Shown: in pieces, positions 36,733 to 51,755 of the stretch
Numbering within the stretch: position 1 is the first letter of the stretch
Layout of the letters: each line of letters starts with the position of its first letter
Assembly: GCA_963932465.1 (NCBI GenBank)
Contig: OZ010792.1
Span: forward strand, 285,369,836 to 285,433,835
Reading direction: 5' to 3'
DNA: 64,000 nt
From: Maratus speciosus
Lineage: Eukaryota; Arthropoda; Arachnida; Araneae; Salticidae
The notes under the pieces: generated by a model
Databases searched by the model: none
What the model saw: the letters and a program-made list of their open reading frames with translations, nothing else
What the model was told of the DNA's origin: nothing
Made by a program: the position numbers and the translations under genes

Positions 36733-39731
36733 AGTCGGACTAACGTAGGAACTTAACAAGATTCCCTATCTTCAGAAGCCAATGTGATGCGGAGACATGA
36801 GCCAATAAACATAGTAGAAAATTCATTAAGAATTGGCAATATTTTTCGCTTCCTTTTGTCACAGACATAGAAACTCTCAGGAACACCCTTACCAAAAAAA
36901 AAAAAATAATAATAATCAGTAAGTTAAATTATGCTCCAAAAATATTATCTTCATGCTCTTTACCACTCCAGCAGCTGCGAGATACAGGGCATCAGCCGAA
37001 ATATTCCAAGCACGAATAACGCATGTAGACATTAAATATACTTAACTCTACAGACGGGGTGCAAAATTCATGCTTTGTTTTCATCAGTACTGTCTTGCCT
37101 TAAGAGTCCACGACAGTCCGCAACGACAATCACAATACACACTTCTAAAAAGAATTTACTTTGTTATTAATATATTTACCTATATATATACTTATTATTT
37201 ATTATTATTTTGTAATATTTATTGTTAGTAACAGTTTTATTATATGAATATCTTTAGCTTCATTGTATTTATAATACTCATTACAGTTATTGATTATAAT
37301 TATTGCTATCACCATTATATTTTAACTAGTTAAAATTATATTTCTTGGTGTCATTAATTTTAAATTTAAATAAAAAATAATCTATTATTATTTTTTTATA
37401 ATTATTTTTTTTGTTAGTATTATGGTCATCGTTTTAACTTATTTATAACGATAATTCTTGGAATCATTATTATTTATCTTATTATTAGTATTATGTTAAT
37501 TGTTATCGTTATTTGATTTATTACTATGATTAATATTAAAATAATAATAATAATATTTATTATTTTTTTTAACATTATCTTTAGTGTTATTATATTACTA
37601 TTATTGTTGATATAATTACATAACTATTATTATATATGTAAATTATTTATGATGATTTTTTTTAAATATATTATGACAATTATTAATTTGTTTTTAAAAA
37701 TTTTGCTTTATTATTACATTGAGAATATCGTAGTCGGACTAACGTAGGAACTTAACAAGATTCCCTATCTGCAGAAGCCAATGTGATGCGGAGACATGAG
37801 CCAATAAACATAGTAGAAAATTCATTAAGAATTGGCAATATTTTTCGGTTGCTTTTGTCACAGACATAGAAACTCTCAGGAACACCTTTACCAAAAAAAA
37901 AAAAAATCAGTAAATTAAAATATGCTCCAAAAATATTATCTTCTTGCTCTTTACCACTCCAGCAGCTGCGAGATACAGGGCATCAGCCGAAATATTCCAA
38001 GCACGAATAACGCATGTAGACATTAAATATATTTAACTCTACAGACGGGGTGCAAAATTCATGCTTTGTTTTCATCAGTACTGTCTTGCCTTAAGAGTCC
38101 ACGACGGTCCGCAACGACAATCACAATACACACTTCTAAAAAGAATTTACTTTGTTATTAATATATTTACCTATATATATACTTTTTATTTATTATTTTT
38201 TGTACTATTTATTGTTAGTAACAGTTTTATTATATCTATGAATATCTTTAGCTTCATTGTATTTATAATACTCATTACAGTTATTGATTATAATTATTGC
38301 TATCGCCATTATATTTTAACTAGTTAAAATTATATTTCTTGGTGTCATTAATTTTCAATTTAAATAAAAAAAAATAAACTATTATTATTTTTTTTAATTA
38401 TCATTATTGTTAGTATTATGTCCATCGTTTTAACTTATTTATAACGATAATTCTTGGAATCATTATTATTTATCTTATTATTAGTATTATATTAATTGTT
38501 ATAGTTATTTGATTTATTACTATGATTAATATTAAAATAATAATAATAATAATTATTACTAATTTTTTAACATTATCATTAGTATTATTATATTATTATT
38601 ATTGTAGATATAATTACATATTTATTATTATATATAAAAATTATTTATGATGATTTTTTTTTTAAATATTATGACAATTATTAATTTGTCTTAAAAACTT
38701 TGCTTTATTATTACATTGAGAATATCGTAGTCGGACTAACGTAGGAACTTAACAAGATTCCCTATCTGCAGAAGCCAATGTGATGCGGAGACATGAGCCA
38801 ATAAACATAGTAGAAAATTCATTAAGAATTGGCAATTTTTTTCGGTTCCTTTTGTCACAGACATAGAAACTCTCAGGAACACCCTTACCAGAAAAAAAAA
38901 AAGAAAAAATCAGTAAGTTAAAATATGCCCAAAAATATTATCTTCATGCTCTTTACCGCTCCAGCAGCTGCGAGATACAGGGCATCAGCCGAAATATTCC
39001 AAGCACGAATAACGCATGTAGACATTAAATATACTTAGCTCTACAGACGGGGTGCAAAATTCATGCTTTGTTTTCATCAGTACTGTCTTGCCTTAAGAGT
39101 CCACGACAGTCCGCAACGACAATCACAATACACACTTCTAAAAAGAATTTACTTTGTTATTAATATATTTACCTATATATATACTTTTTATTTATTATTT
39201 TTTGTACTATTTATTGTTAGTAACAGTTTTATTATATCTATGAATATCTTTAGCTTCATTGTATTTATAATACTCATTACAGTTATTGATTATAATTATT
39301 GCTATCGCCATTATATTTTAACTAGTTAAAATTATATTTCTTTGTGTCATTAATTTTCAATTTAAATAAAAAAATAATCTATTATTATTTTTTTTATAAT
39401 TATTATTTTTGTTAGTATTATGGTCATCGTTTTAACTTATTTATAACGATAATTCTTGGAATCTTTATTATTTATCTTATTATTAGTATTATATTAATTG
39501 TTATCGTTATTTGATTTATTACTATGATTAATATTAAAATAATAATAATAATAATTATTATTATTTTTTTAACATTATCATTAGTGCTATTATATTACTA
39601 ATAGTGTTGATATAATTACATAACTATTATTATATATGTAAATTATTTATGATGATTTTTTTTACATATATTATGACAATTATTAATTTGTTTTTAAAAA
39701 TTTTGCTTTATTATTACATTGAGAATATCGT
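36733..39731 (+). repeat. 3-monomer block, partner of 42740-45741
   Basis: Monomers 35-37. Shared with monomers 41-43 are CTATCTTCAGAAG and TAAATTATGC in the first, GGTTGCTTTTG with CACGACGGTCC in the second, and AATATGCCCAAAAAT with TTACCGCTCC in the third. Displacements are 6007-6010 bp. CTATCTTCAG occurs only in these two copies of its class, so they are recent relatives. Confidence 0.82.
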
Positions 39732-41730
39732 AGTCGGACTAACGTAGGAACTTAACAAGATTCCCTATCTGCAGAAGCCAATGTGATGCGGAGACATGAG
39801 CCAATAAACATAGTAGAAAATTCATTAAGAATTGGCAATATTTTTCGGTTCCTTTTGTCACAGACATAGAAACTCTCAGGAACACCTTTACCAAAAAAAA
39901 AAAAAAAAATCAGTAAATTAAAATATGCTCCAAAAATATTATCTTCTTGCTCTTTACCACTCCAGCAGCTGCGAGATACAGGGCATCAGCCGAAATATTC
40001 CAAGCACGAATAACGCATGTAGACATTAAATATATTTAACTCTACAGACGGGGTGCAAAATTCATGCTTTGTTTTCATCAGTACTGTCTTGCCTTAAGAG
40101 TCCATGACAGTCCGCAACGACAATCACAATACACACTTCTAAAAAGAATTTACTTTGTTATTAATATATTTACCTATATATATACTTTTTATTTATTATT
40201 TTTTGTACTATTTATTGTTAGTAACAGTTTTATTATATCTATGAATATCTTTAGCTTCATTGTATGTATAATACTCATTACAGTTATTGATTATAATTAT
40301 TGCTATCACCATTATATTTTAACTAGTTAAAATTATATTTCTTGGTGTCATTAATTTTCAATTTAAATAAAAAAATAATCTATTATTATTTTTTTTATAA
40401 TTATTATTTTTGTTAGTATTATGGTCATCGTTTTAACTTATTTATAACGATAATTCTTGGAATCATTATTATTTATCTTATTATTAGTATTATATTAATT
40501 GTTATCGTTATTTGATTTATTACTATGATTAATATTAAAATAATAATAATAATTATTATTTTTTTTAACATTATCATTAGTATTATTATATTATTATTAT
40601 TGTTGATATAATTACATATTTATTATTATATATGGAAATTATTTATGATGATTTTTTCATAAATATATTATGACAATTATTAATTTGTTTTAAAAATTTT
40701 TGCTTTATTATTACATTGAGAATATCGTAGTCGGACTAACGTAGGAACTTAACAAGATTCCCTATCTGCAGAAGCCAATGTGATGCGGAGACATGAGCCA
40801 ATAAACATAGTAGAAAATTCATTAAAAATTGGCAATATTTTTCGGTTCCTTTTGTCACAGACATAGAAACTCTCAGGAACACCCTTAAAAAAAAAATAAT
40901 AATAATCAGTAAGTTAAAATATGCTCCAAAAATATTATCTTCATGCTCTTTACCACTCCAGCAGCTGCGAGATACAGGGCATCGGCCGAAATATTCCAAG
41001 CACGAATAACGCATGTAGACATTAAATATACTTAACTCTACAGACGGGGTGCAAAATTAATGCTTTGTTTTCATCAGTACTGTCTTGCCTTAAGAGTCCA
41101 CGACAGTCCGCAACGACAATCACAATACACACTTCTAAAAAGAATTTACTTTGTTATTAATATATTTACCTATATATATACTTTTTATTTATTATTTTTT
41201 GTACTATTTATTGTTAGTAACAGTTTTATTATATCTATGAATATCTTTAGCTTCATTGTATTTATAATACTCATTACAGTTATTGATTATAATTATTGCT
41301 ATCACCATTATATTTTAACTAGTTAAAATTATATTTCTTGGTGTCATTAATTTTCAATTTAAATAAAAAAATAATCTATTATTATTTTTTTTATAATTAT
41401 TATATTTGTTAGTATTATGGTCATCGTTTTAACTTATTTATAACGATAATTCTTGGAATCATTATTATTTATCTTATTATTAGTATTATATTAATTGTTA
41501 TCGTTATTTGATTTATTACTATGATTAATATTAAAATAATAATAAAAATTATTATTATTATTATTTTTAACATTATCATAAGTATTATTATATTATTATT
41601 ATTGTTGATATAATTACATATTTATTATTATATATGGAAATTATTTATGATGATTTTTTCATAAATATATTATGACAATTATTAATTTGTTTTAAAAATT
41701 TTTGCTTTATTATTACATTGAGAATATCGT
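39732..41730 (+). repeat. 2-monomer block, partner of 28688-30689
   Basis: Monomers 38-39. The second unit and the next one (41731) also resemble 32693 and 33697, about 8035 bp to the left, so this block joins two displaced copies. Confidence 0.8.
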
Positions 41731-42739
41731 AGTCGGACTAACGTAGGAACTTAACAAGATTCCCTATCTGCAGAAGCCAATGTGATGCGGAGACATGAGC
41801 CAATAAACATAGTATAAAATTCATTAAAAATTGGCAATATTTTTCGGTTCCTTTTGTCACAGACATAGAAACTCTCAGAAACAGCCTTACAAAAAAAAAA
41901 TAATAATAATAATCAGTAAGTTAAAATATGCTCCAAAAATATTATCTTCATGCTCTTTACCACTCCAGCAGCTGCGAGATACAGGGCATCAGCCGAAATA
42001 TTCCAAGCACGAATAACGCATGTAGACATTAAATATACTTAACTCTACAGACGGGGTGCAAAATTCATGCTTTGTTTTCATCAGTACTGTCTTGCCTTAA
42101 GAGTCCACGACAGTCCGCAACGACAATCACAATACACACTTCTAAAAAAGAATTTACTTTGTTATTAATATATTTACCTATATATATACTTTTTATTTAT
42201 TATTATTTTGTACAATTTATTGTTAGTAACAGTTTTATTATTACTATGAATATCTTTAGCTTCATTGTATTTATAATAGTCATTACAGTTATTGATTATA
42301 ATTATTGCTATAACCATTATATTTTAATTAGTTAAAATTATATTTCTTTGTGTCATTATTTTTCAATTTAAATAAAAAAATAAACTATTATTATTTTTTT
42401 ATAATTATTATTTTTGTTAGTATTATGTCCATCGTTTTTACTTATATATAACGATAATTCTTGGAATCATTATTATTTATCTTATTATTAGTATTATATT
42501 AATTGTTATCGTTAGTTGATATATTACTATGATTAATATTAAATTAATAATAATAATTATTATTATTATTATTTTTAACATTATCATTAGTGTTATTATA
42601 TTATTATTATTGTTGGTATAATTACATAACTATTATTATATATGAAAAGTATTTATGATGATTTTTTTTAAAAATATATTATGACAATTATTAATTTGTT
42701 TTAAAAAATTTTGCTTTATTATTACATTGAGAATATCGT

Positions 42740-45700
42740 AGTCGGACTAACGTAGGAACTTAACAAGATTCCCTATCTTCAGAAGCCAATGTGATGCGGA
42801 GACATGAGCCAATAAACATAGTAGAAAATTCATTAAGAATTGGCAATATTTTTCGCTTCCTTTTGTCACAGACATAGAAACTCTCAGGAACACCCTTACC
42901 AAAAAAAAAAAAAAAATAATAATAATCAGTAAGTTAAATTATGCTCCAAAAATATTATCTTCATGCTCTTTACCACTCCAGCAGCTGCGAGATACAGGGC
43001 ATCAGCCGAAATATTCCAAGCACGAATAACGCATGTAGACATTAAATATACTTAACTCTACAGACGGGGTGCAAAATTCATGCTTTGTTTTCATCAGTAC
43101 TGTCTTGCCTTAAGAGTCCACGACAGTCCGCAACGACAATCACAATACACACTTCTAAAAAGAATTTACTTTGTTATTAATATATTTACCTATATATATA
43201 CTTATTATTTATTATTATTTTGTAATATTTATTGTTAGTAACAGTTTTATTATATGAATATCTTTAGCTTCATTGTATTTATAATACTCATTACAGTTAT
43301 TGATTATAATTATTGCTATCACCATTATATTTTAACTAGTTAAAATTATATTTCTTGGTGTCATTAATTTTAAATTTAAATAAAAAATAATCTATTATTA
43401 TTTTTTTATAATTATTTTTTTTGTTAGTATTATGGTCATCGTTTTAACTTATTTATAACGATAATTCTTGGAATCATTATTATTTATCTTATTATTAGTA
43501 TTATGTTAATTGTTATCGTTATTTGATTTATTACTATGATTAATATTAAAATAATAATAATAATATTTATTATTTTTTTTAACATTATCTTTAGTGTTAT
43601 TATATTACTATTATTGTTGATATAATTACATAACTATTATTATATATGTAAATTATTTATGATGATTTTTTTTAAATATATTATGACAATTATTAATTTG
43701 TTTTTAAAAATTTTGCTTTATTATTACATTGAGAATATCGTAGTCGGACTAACGTAGGAACTTAACAAGATTCCCTATCTGCAGAAGCCAATGTGATGCG
43801 GAGACATGAGCCAATAAACATAGTAGAAAATTCATTAAGAATTGGCAATATTTTTCGGTTGCTTTTGTCACAGACATAGAAACTCTCAGGAACACCTTTA
43901 CCAAAAAAAAAAAAAATCAGTAAATTAAAATATGCTCCAAAAATATTATCTTCTTGCTCTTTACCACTCCAGCAGCTGCGAGATACAGGGCATCAGCCGA
44001 AATATTCCAAGCACGAATAACGCATGTAGACATTAAATATATTTAACTCTACAGACGGGGTGCAAAATTCATGCTTTGTTTTCATCAGTACTGTCTTGCC
44101 TTAAGAGTCCACGACGGTCCGCAACGACAATCACAATACACACTTCTAAAAAGAATTTACTTTGTTATTAATATATTTACCTATATATATACTTTTTATT
44201 TATTATTTTTTGTACTATTTATTGTTAGTAACAGTTTTATTATATCTATGAATATCTTTAGCTTCATTGTATTTATAATACTCATTACAGTTATTGATTA
44301 TAATTATTGCTATCGCCATTATATTTTAACTAGTTAAAATTATATTTCTTGGTGTCATTAATTTTCAATTTAAATAAAAAAAAATAAACTATTATTATTT
44401 TTTTTAATTATCATTATTGTTAGTATTATGTCCATCGTTTTAACTTATTTATAACGATAATTCTTGGAATCATTATTATTTATCTTATTATTAGTATTAT
44501 ATTAATTGTTATAGTTATTTGATTTATTACTATGATTAATATTAAAATAATAATAATAATAATTATTACTAATTTTTTAACATTATCATTAGTATTATTA
44601 TATTATTATTATTGTAGATATAATTACATATTTATTATTATATATAAAAATTATTTATGATGATTTTTTTTTTAAATATTATGACAATTATTAATTTGTC
44701 TTAAAAACTTTGCTTTATTATTACATTGAGAATATCGTAGTCGGACTAACGTAGGAACTTAACAAGATTCCCTATCTGCAGAAGCCAATGTGATGCGGAG
44801 ACATGAGCCAATAAACATAGTAGAAAATTCATTAAGAATTGGCAATTTTTTTCGGTTCCTTTTGTCACAGACATAGAAACTCTCAGGAACACCCTTACCA
44901 GAAAAAAAAAAGAAAAAATCAGTAAGTTAAAATATGCCCAAAAATATTATCTTCATGCTCTTTACCGCTCCAGCAGCTGCGAGATACAGGGCATCAGCCG
45001 AAATATTCCAAGCACGAATAACGCATGTAGACATTAAATATACTTAGCTCTACAGACGGGGTGCAAAATTCATGCTTTGTTTTCATCAGTACTGTCTTGC
45101 CTTAAGAGTCCACGACAGTCCGCAACGACAATCACAATACACACTTCTAAAAAGAATTTACTTTGTTATTAATATATTTACCTATATATATACTTTTTAT
45201 TTATTATTTTTTGTACTATTTATTGTTAGTAACAGTTTTATTATATCTATGAATATCTTTAGCTTCATTGTATTTATAATACTCATTACAGTTATTGATT
45301 ATAATTATTGCTATCGCCATTATATTTTAACTAGTTAAAATTATATTTCTTTGTGTCATTAATTTTCAATTTAAATAAAAAAATAATCTATTATTATTTT
45401 TTTTATAATTATTATTTTTGTTAGTATTATGGTCATCGTTTTAACTTATTTATAACGATAATTCTTGGAATCTTTATTATTTATCTTATTATTAGTATTA
45501 TATTAATTGTTATCGTTATTTGATTTATTACTATGATTAATATTAAAATAATAATAATAATAATAATTATTATTTTTTTTAACATTATCATTAGTGCTAT
45601 TATATTACTATTAGTGTTGATATAATTACATAACTATTATTATATATGTAAATTATTTATGATGATTTTTTTTACATATATTATGACAATTATTAATTTG

Positions 45701-45741
45701 TTTTTAAAAATTTTGCTTTATTATTACATTGAGAATATCGT
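42740..45741 (+). repeat. 3-monomer block, partner of 36733-39731
   Basis: Monomers 41-43. The following monomer (45742) repeats the GGTTGCTTTTG and CACGACGGTCC markers of the monomer at 43742, so one two-monomer step is repeated once more at its right edge, with displacement 2000 bp. Confidence 0.8.
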
Positions 45742-46736
45742 AGTTGGACTAACGTAGGAACTTAACAAGATTCCCTATCTGCAGAAGCCAATGTGATGCG
45801 GAGACATGAGCCAATAAACATAGTAGAAAATTCATTAAGAATTGGCAATATTTTTCGGTTGCTTTTGTCACAGACATAGAAACTCTCAGGAACACCTTTA
45901 CCAAAAAAAAAAAATCAGTAAATTAAAATATGCTCCAAAAATATTATCTTCTTGCTCTTTACCACTCCAGCAGCTGCGAGATACAGGGCATCAGCCGAAA
46001 TATTCCAAGCACGAATAACGCATGTAGACATTAAATATATTTAACTCTACAGACGGGGTGCAAAATTCATGCTTTGTTTTCATCAGTACTGTCTTGCCTT
46101 AAGAGTCCACGACGGTCCGCAACGACAATCACAATACACACTTCTAAAAAGAATTTACTTTGTTATTAATATATTTACCTATATATATACTTTTTATTTA
46201 TTATTTTTTGTACTATTTATTGTTAGTAACAGTTTTATTATATCTATGAATATCTTTAGCTTCATTGTATTTATAATACTCATTACAGTTATTGATTATA
46301 ATTATTGCTATCGCCATTATATTTTAACTAGTTAAAATTATATTTCTTGGTGTCATTAATTTTCAATTTAAATAAAAAAAAATAAACTATTATTATTTTT
46401 TTTAATTATCATTATTGTTAGTATTATGTCCATCGTTTTAACTTATTTATAACGATAATTCTTGGAATCATTATTATTTATCTTATTATTAGTATTATAT
46501 TAATTGTTATAGTTATTTGATTTATTACTATGATTAATATTAAAATAATAATAATAATAATTATTACTAATTTTTTAACATTATCATTAGTATTATTATA
46601 TTATTATTATTGTAGATATAATTACATATTTATTATTATATATAAAAATTATTTATGATGATTTTTTTTTTAAATATTATGACAATTATTAATTTGTCTT
46701 AAAAACTTTGCTTTATTATTACATTGAGAATATCGT

Positions 46737-49700
46737 AGTCGGACTAACGTAGGAACTTAACAAGATTCCCTATCTGCAGAAGCCAATGTGATGCGGAGAC
46801 ATGAGCCAATAAACATAGTAGAAAATTCATTAAAAATTGGCAATATTTTTCGGTTCCTTTTGTCACAGACATAGAAACTCTCAGGAACACCCTTAAAAAA
46901 AAAAAATAATAATAATCAGTAAGTTAAAATATGCTCCAAAAATATTATCTTCATGCTCTTTACCACTCCAGCAGCTGCGAGATACAGGGCATCGGCCGAA
47001 ATACTCCAAGCACGAATAACGCATGTAGACATTAAATATACTTAACTCTACAGACGGGGTGCAAAATTCATGCTTTGTTTTCATCAGTACTGTCTTGCCT
47101 TAAGAGTCCACGACAGTCCGCAACGACAATCACAATACACACTTCTAAAAAGAATTTACTTTGTTATTAATATATTTACCTATATATATACTTTTTATTT
47201 ATTATTTTTTGTACTATTTATTGTTAGTAACAGTTTTATTATATCTATGAATATCTTTAGCTTCATTGTATTTATAATACTCATTACAGTTATTGATTAT
47301 AATTATTGCTATCACCATTATATTTTAACTAGTTAAAATTATATTTCTTGGTGTCATTAATTTTCAATTTAAATAAAAAAATAATCTATTATTATTTTTT
47401 TTATAATTATTATATTTGTTAGTATTATGGTCATCGTTTTAACTTATTTATAACGATAATTCTTGGAATCATTATTATTTATCTTATTATTAGTATTATA
47501 TTAATTGTTATCGTTATTTGATTTATTACTATGATTAATATTAAAATAATAATAAAAATTATTATTATTATTATTTTTAACATTATCATAAGTATTATTA
47601 TATTATTATTATTGTTGATATAATTACATATTTATTATTATATATGGAAATTATTTATGATGATTTTTTCATAAATATATTATGACAATTATTAATTTGT
47701 TTTAAAAATTTTTGCTTTATTATTACATTGAGAATATCGTAGTCGGACTAACGTAGGAACTTAACAAGATTCCCTATCTGCAGAAGCCAATGTGATGCGG
47801 AGACATGAGCCAATAAACATAGTATAAAATTCATTAAAAATTGGCAATATTTTTCGGTTCCTTTTGTCACAGACATAGAAACTCTCAGAAACAGCCTTAC
47901 AAAAAAAAAAAATAATAATAATCAGTAAGTTAAAATATGCTCCAAAAATATTATCTTCATGCTCTTTACCACTCCAGCAGCTGCGAGATACAGGGCATCA
48001 GCCGAAATATTCCAAGCACGAATAACGCATGTAGACATTAAATATACTTAACTCTACAGACGGGGTGCAAAATTCATGCTTTGTTTTCATCAGTACTGTC
48101 TTGCCTTAAGAGTCCACGACAGTCCGCAACGACAATCACAATACACACTTCTAAAAAAGAATTTACTTTGTTATTAATATATTTACCTATATATATACTT
48201 TTTATTTATTATTATTTTGTACAATTTATTGTTAGTAACAGTTTTATTATTACTATGAATATCTTTAGCTTCATTGTATTTATAATAGTCATTACAGTTA
48301 TTGATTATAATTATTGCTATAACCATTATATTTTAATTAGTTAAAATTATATTTCTTTGTGTCATTATTTTTCAATTTAAATAAAAAAATAAACTATTAT
48401 TATTTTTTTATAATTATTATTTTTGTTAGTATTATGTCCATCGTTTTTACTTATATATAACGATAATTCTTGGAATCATTATTATTTATCTTATTATTAG
48501 TATTATATTAATTGTTATCGTTAGTTGATATATTACTATGATTAATATTAAATTAATAATAATAATAATTATTATTATTATTTTTAACATTATCATTAGT
48601 GTTATTATATTATTATTATTGTTGGTATAATTACATAACTATTATTATATATGAAAAGTATTTATGATGATTTTTTTTAAAAATATATTATGACAATTAT
48701 TAATTTGTTTTAAAAAATTTTGCTTTATTATTACATTGAGAATATCGTAGTCGGACTAACGTAGGAACTTAACAAGATTCCCTATCTGCAGAAGCCAATG
48801 TGATGCGGAGACATGAGCCAATAAACATAGTAGAAAATTCATTAAGAATTGGCAATATATTTCGGTTCCTTTTGTCACAGACATAGTAACTCTCAGGAAC
48901 ACCCTTACCAAAAAAAAAAAAAAAAAAAAAAAACAGTAAGTTAAAATATGCTCCAAAAATATTATCTTCATGCTCTTTACCACTCCAGCAGCTGCGAGAT
49001 ACAGGGCATCAGCCGAAATATTCCAAGCACGAATAACGCATGTAGACATTAAATATACTTAACTCTACAGACGGGGTGCAAAATTCATGCTTTGTTTTCA
49101 TCAGTACTGTCTTGCCTTAAGAGTCCACGACAGTCCGCAACGACAATCACAATACACACTTCTAAAAAGAATTTACTTTGTTATTAATATATTTACCTAT
49201 ATATATACTTATTATTTATTATTATTTTGTACTATTTATTGTTAGTAACAGTTTTATTATATGAATATCTTTAGCTTCATTGTATTTATAATACTCATTA
49301 CAGTTATTGATTATAATTATTGCTATCACCATTATATTTTAATTAGTTAAAATTATATTCCTTGGTGTCATTAATTTTCAATTTAAATAAAAAAAATAAA
49401 CTATTATTATTTTTTTTAATTATCATTTTTGTTAGTATTATGTCCATCGTTTTAACTTATTTATAACGATAATTCTTGGAATCATTATTATTTATCTTAT
49501 TATTAGTATTATATTAATTGTTATAGTTATTTGATTTATTACTATGATTAATATTAAAATAATAATAATAATAATTATTACTATTTTTTAACATTATCAT
49601 TAGTATTATTATATTATTATTATTGTAGATATAATTACATATTTATTATTATATATAAAAATTATTTATGATGATTTTTTTTTTAAATATTATGACAATT

Positions 49701-51755
49701 ATTAATTTGTCTTAAAAACTTTGCTTTATTATTACATTGAGAATATCGTAGTTGGACTAACGTAGGAACTTAACAAGATTCCCTATCTGCAGAAGCCAAT
49801 GTGATGCGGAGACATGAGCCAATAAACATAGTATTAAATTCATTAAGAATTGGCAATATTTTTCGCTTCCTTTTGTCACAGACATAGAAACTCTCAGGAA
49901 CACCCTTACCAAAAAAAAAAAAAAAAAAAAAATCAGTAAGTTAAAATATCTCCAAAAATATTATCTTCATGCTCTTTACCACTCCAGCAGCTGCGAGATA
50001 CAGGCCATCAGCCGAAATATTCTAAGCACGAATAACGCATGTAGACATTAAATATACTTAGCTCTACAGACGGGGTGCAAAATTCATGCTGTATTTTCAT
50101 CAGTACTGTCTTGCCTTAAGAGTCCACGACAGTCACGCAACGACAACCACAATACACACTTCTAAAAAAGAATTTACTTTGTTATTCATATATTTACCTA
50201 TATATATACATTTATTTATTATTATTTTGTACTATTTATTGTTAGTAACAGTTTTATTATTACTATGAATATCTCTAGCTTCATTGTATTTATAATAGTC
50301 ATTACAGTTATTCATTATAATTATTGCTATCACCATTATATTTTAATTAGTTAAAATTATATTTCTTGGTGTCATTATTTTTCAATTTAAATAAAAAAAT
50401 AAACCATTATTATTTTTTTTATAATTATTATTTTTGTTAGTATTATGGTCATCGTTTTAACTTATTTATAACGATAATTCTTGGAATCATTATTATTTAT
50501 CTTATTATTAGTATTATTTTAATTTTTATCGTTATTTGATTTATTACTATGACTAATATTAAAATAATAATAATAATAATAATTATTATTATTTTTAACA
50601 TTATCATTAGTATTATTATATTATTATTATTGTTGATATAATTACATATTTATTGTTATATATGAAAATTATTTATGATGATTTTTTTAAATATATTATG
50701 ACAATTATTAATTTGTTTTAAAAAATTTTGCTTTATTATTACATTGAGAATATCGTAGTCGGACTAACGTAGGAACTTAACAAGATTCCCTATCTGCAGA
50801 AGCCAATGTGATGCGGAGACATGAGCCAATAAACATAGTAGAAATTTCATTAAGAGTTGGCAATATTTTTCGCTTCCTTTTGTCACAGACATAGAAACTC
50901 TCAGGAACACCCTTACCAAAAAAAAAATAATAATAATAATCAGTAAGTTAAATTATGCTCCAAAAATATTATCTTCATGCTCTTTACCACTCCAGCAGCT
51001 GCGAGATACAGGGCATCAGCCGAAATATTCCAAGCACGAATAACGCATGTAGACATTAAATATACTTAACTCTACAGACGGGGTGCAAAATTCATGCTTT
51101 GTTTTCATCAGTACTGTCTTGCCTTAAGAGTCCACGACAGTCCGCAACGACAATCACAATACACACTTCTAAAAAGAATTTACTTTGTTATTAATATATT
51201 TACCTATATATATACTTATTATTTATTATTATTTTGTAATATTTATTGTTAGTAACAGTTTTATTATATGAATATCTTTAGCTTCATTGTATTTATAATA
51301 CTCATTACAGTTATTGATTATAATTATTGCTATCACCATTATATTTTAACTAGTTAAAATTATATTTCTTGGTGTCATTAATTTTAAATTTAAATAAAAA
51401 ATAATCTATTATTATTTTTTTTATAATTATTATTTTTGTTAGTATTATGGTCATCGTTTTAACTTATTTATAACGATAATTCTTGGAATCATTATTATTT
51501 ATCTTATTATTAGTATTATGTTAATTGTTATCGTTATTTGATTTATTACTATGATTAATATTAAAATAATAATAATTATTATTATTATTTTTTTAACATT
51601 ATCTTTAGTGTTATTATATTACTATTATTGTTGATATAATTACATAACTATTATTATATATGTAAATTATTTATGATGATTTTTTTTAAATATATTATGA
51701 CAATTATTAATTTGTTTTTAAAAATTTTGCTTTATTATTACATTGAGAATATCGT
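46737..51755 (+). repeat. 5-monomer block, partner of 32693-37731
   Basis: Monomers 45-49. It also overlaps a 4-monomer repeat: monomers 48-50 match 52-54, displaced by 4015-4027 bp, so the CAGGCCATC and TAAATTATGC variants appear again at 53765 and 54781. Monomer 48 has the private change TATACATTTATTTATT near 50205, which interrupts a frame that its relatives keep open. Confidence 0.78.
49750..50756 (+). repeat. Divergent monomer class, copy at 49750
   Basis: Same markers as the copy at 35720, with a private deletion (AAATATCTCC for AAATATGCTCC near 49947), TTCTAAGCACG, and an altered T-run near 50208. Confidence 0.85.

Larger units (their letters stand above)
32693..37731 (+). repeat. 5-monomer block, partner of 46737-51755
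   Basis: Monomers 31-35. They match monomers 45-49 in order: ATCGGCCGAA; CTCAGAAACAGCC; AGTAACTCTC with a long A-tract; CAGGCCATC with TGCTGTATTTTC; TAAATTATGC. Displacements run from 14044 down to 14024 bp. The match continues into the left half of the next monomer and then breaks, because the right halves at 37732 and 51756 differ (TATGTCCATCG against TATGCTCATCG, TAATTATCATTATTG against TAATTATTATTTTTG). Confidence 0.8.
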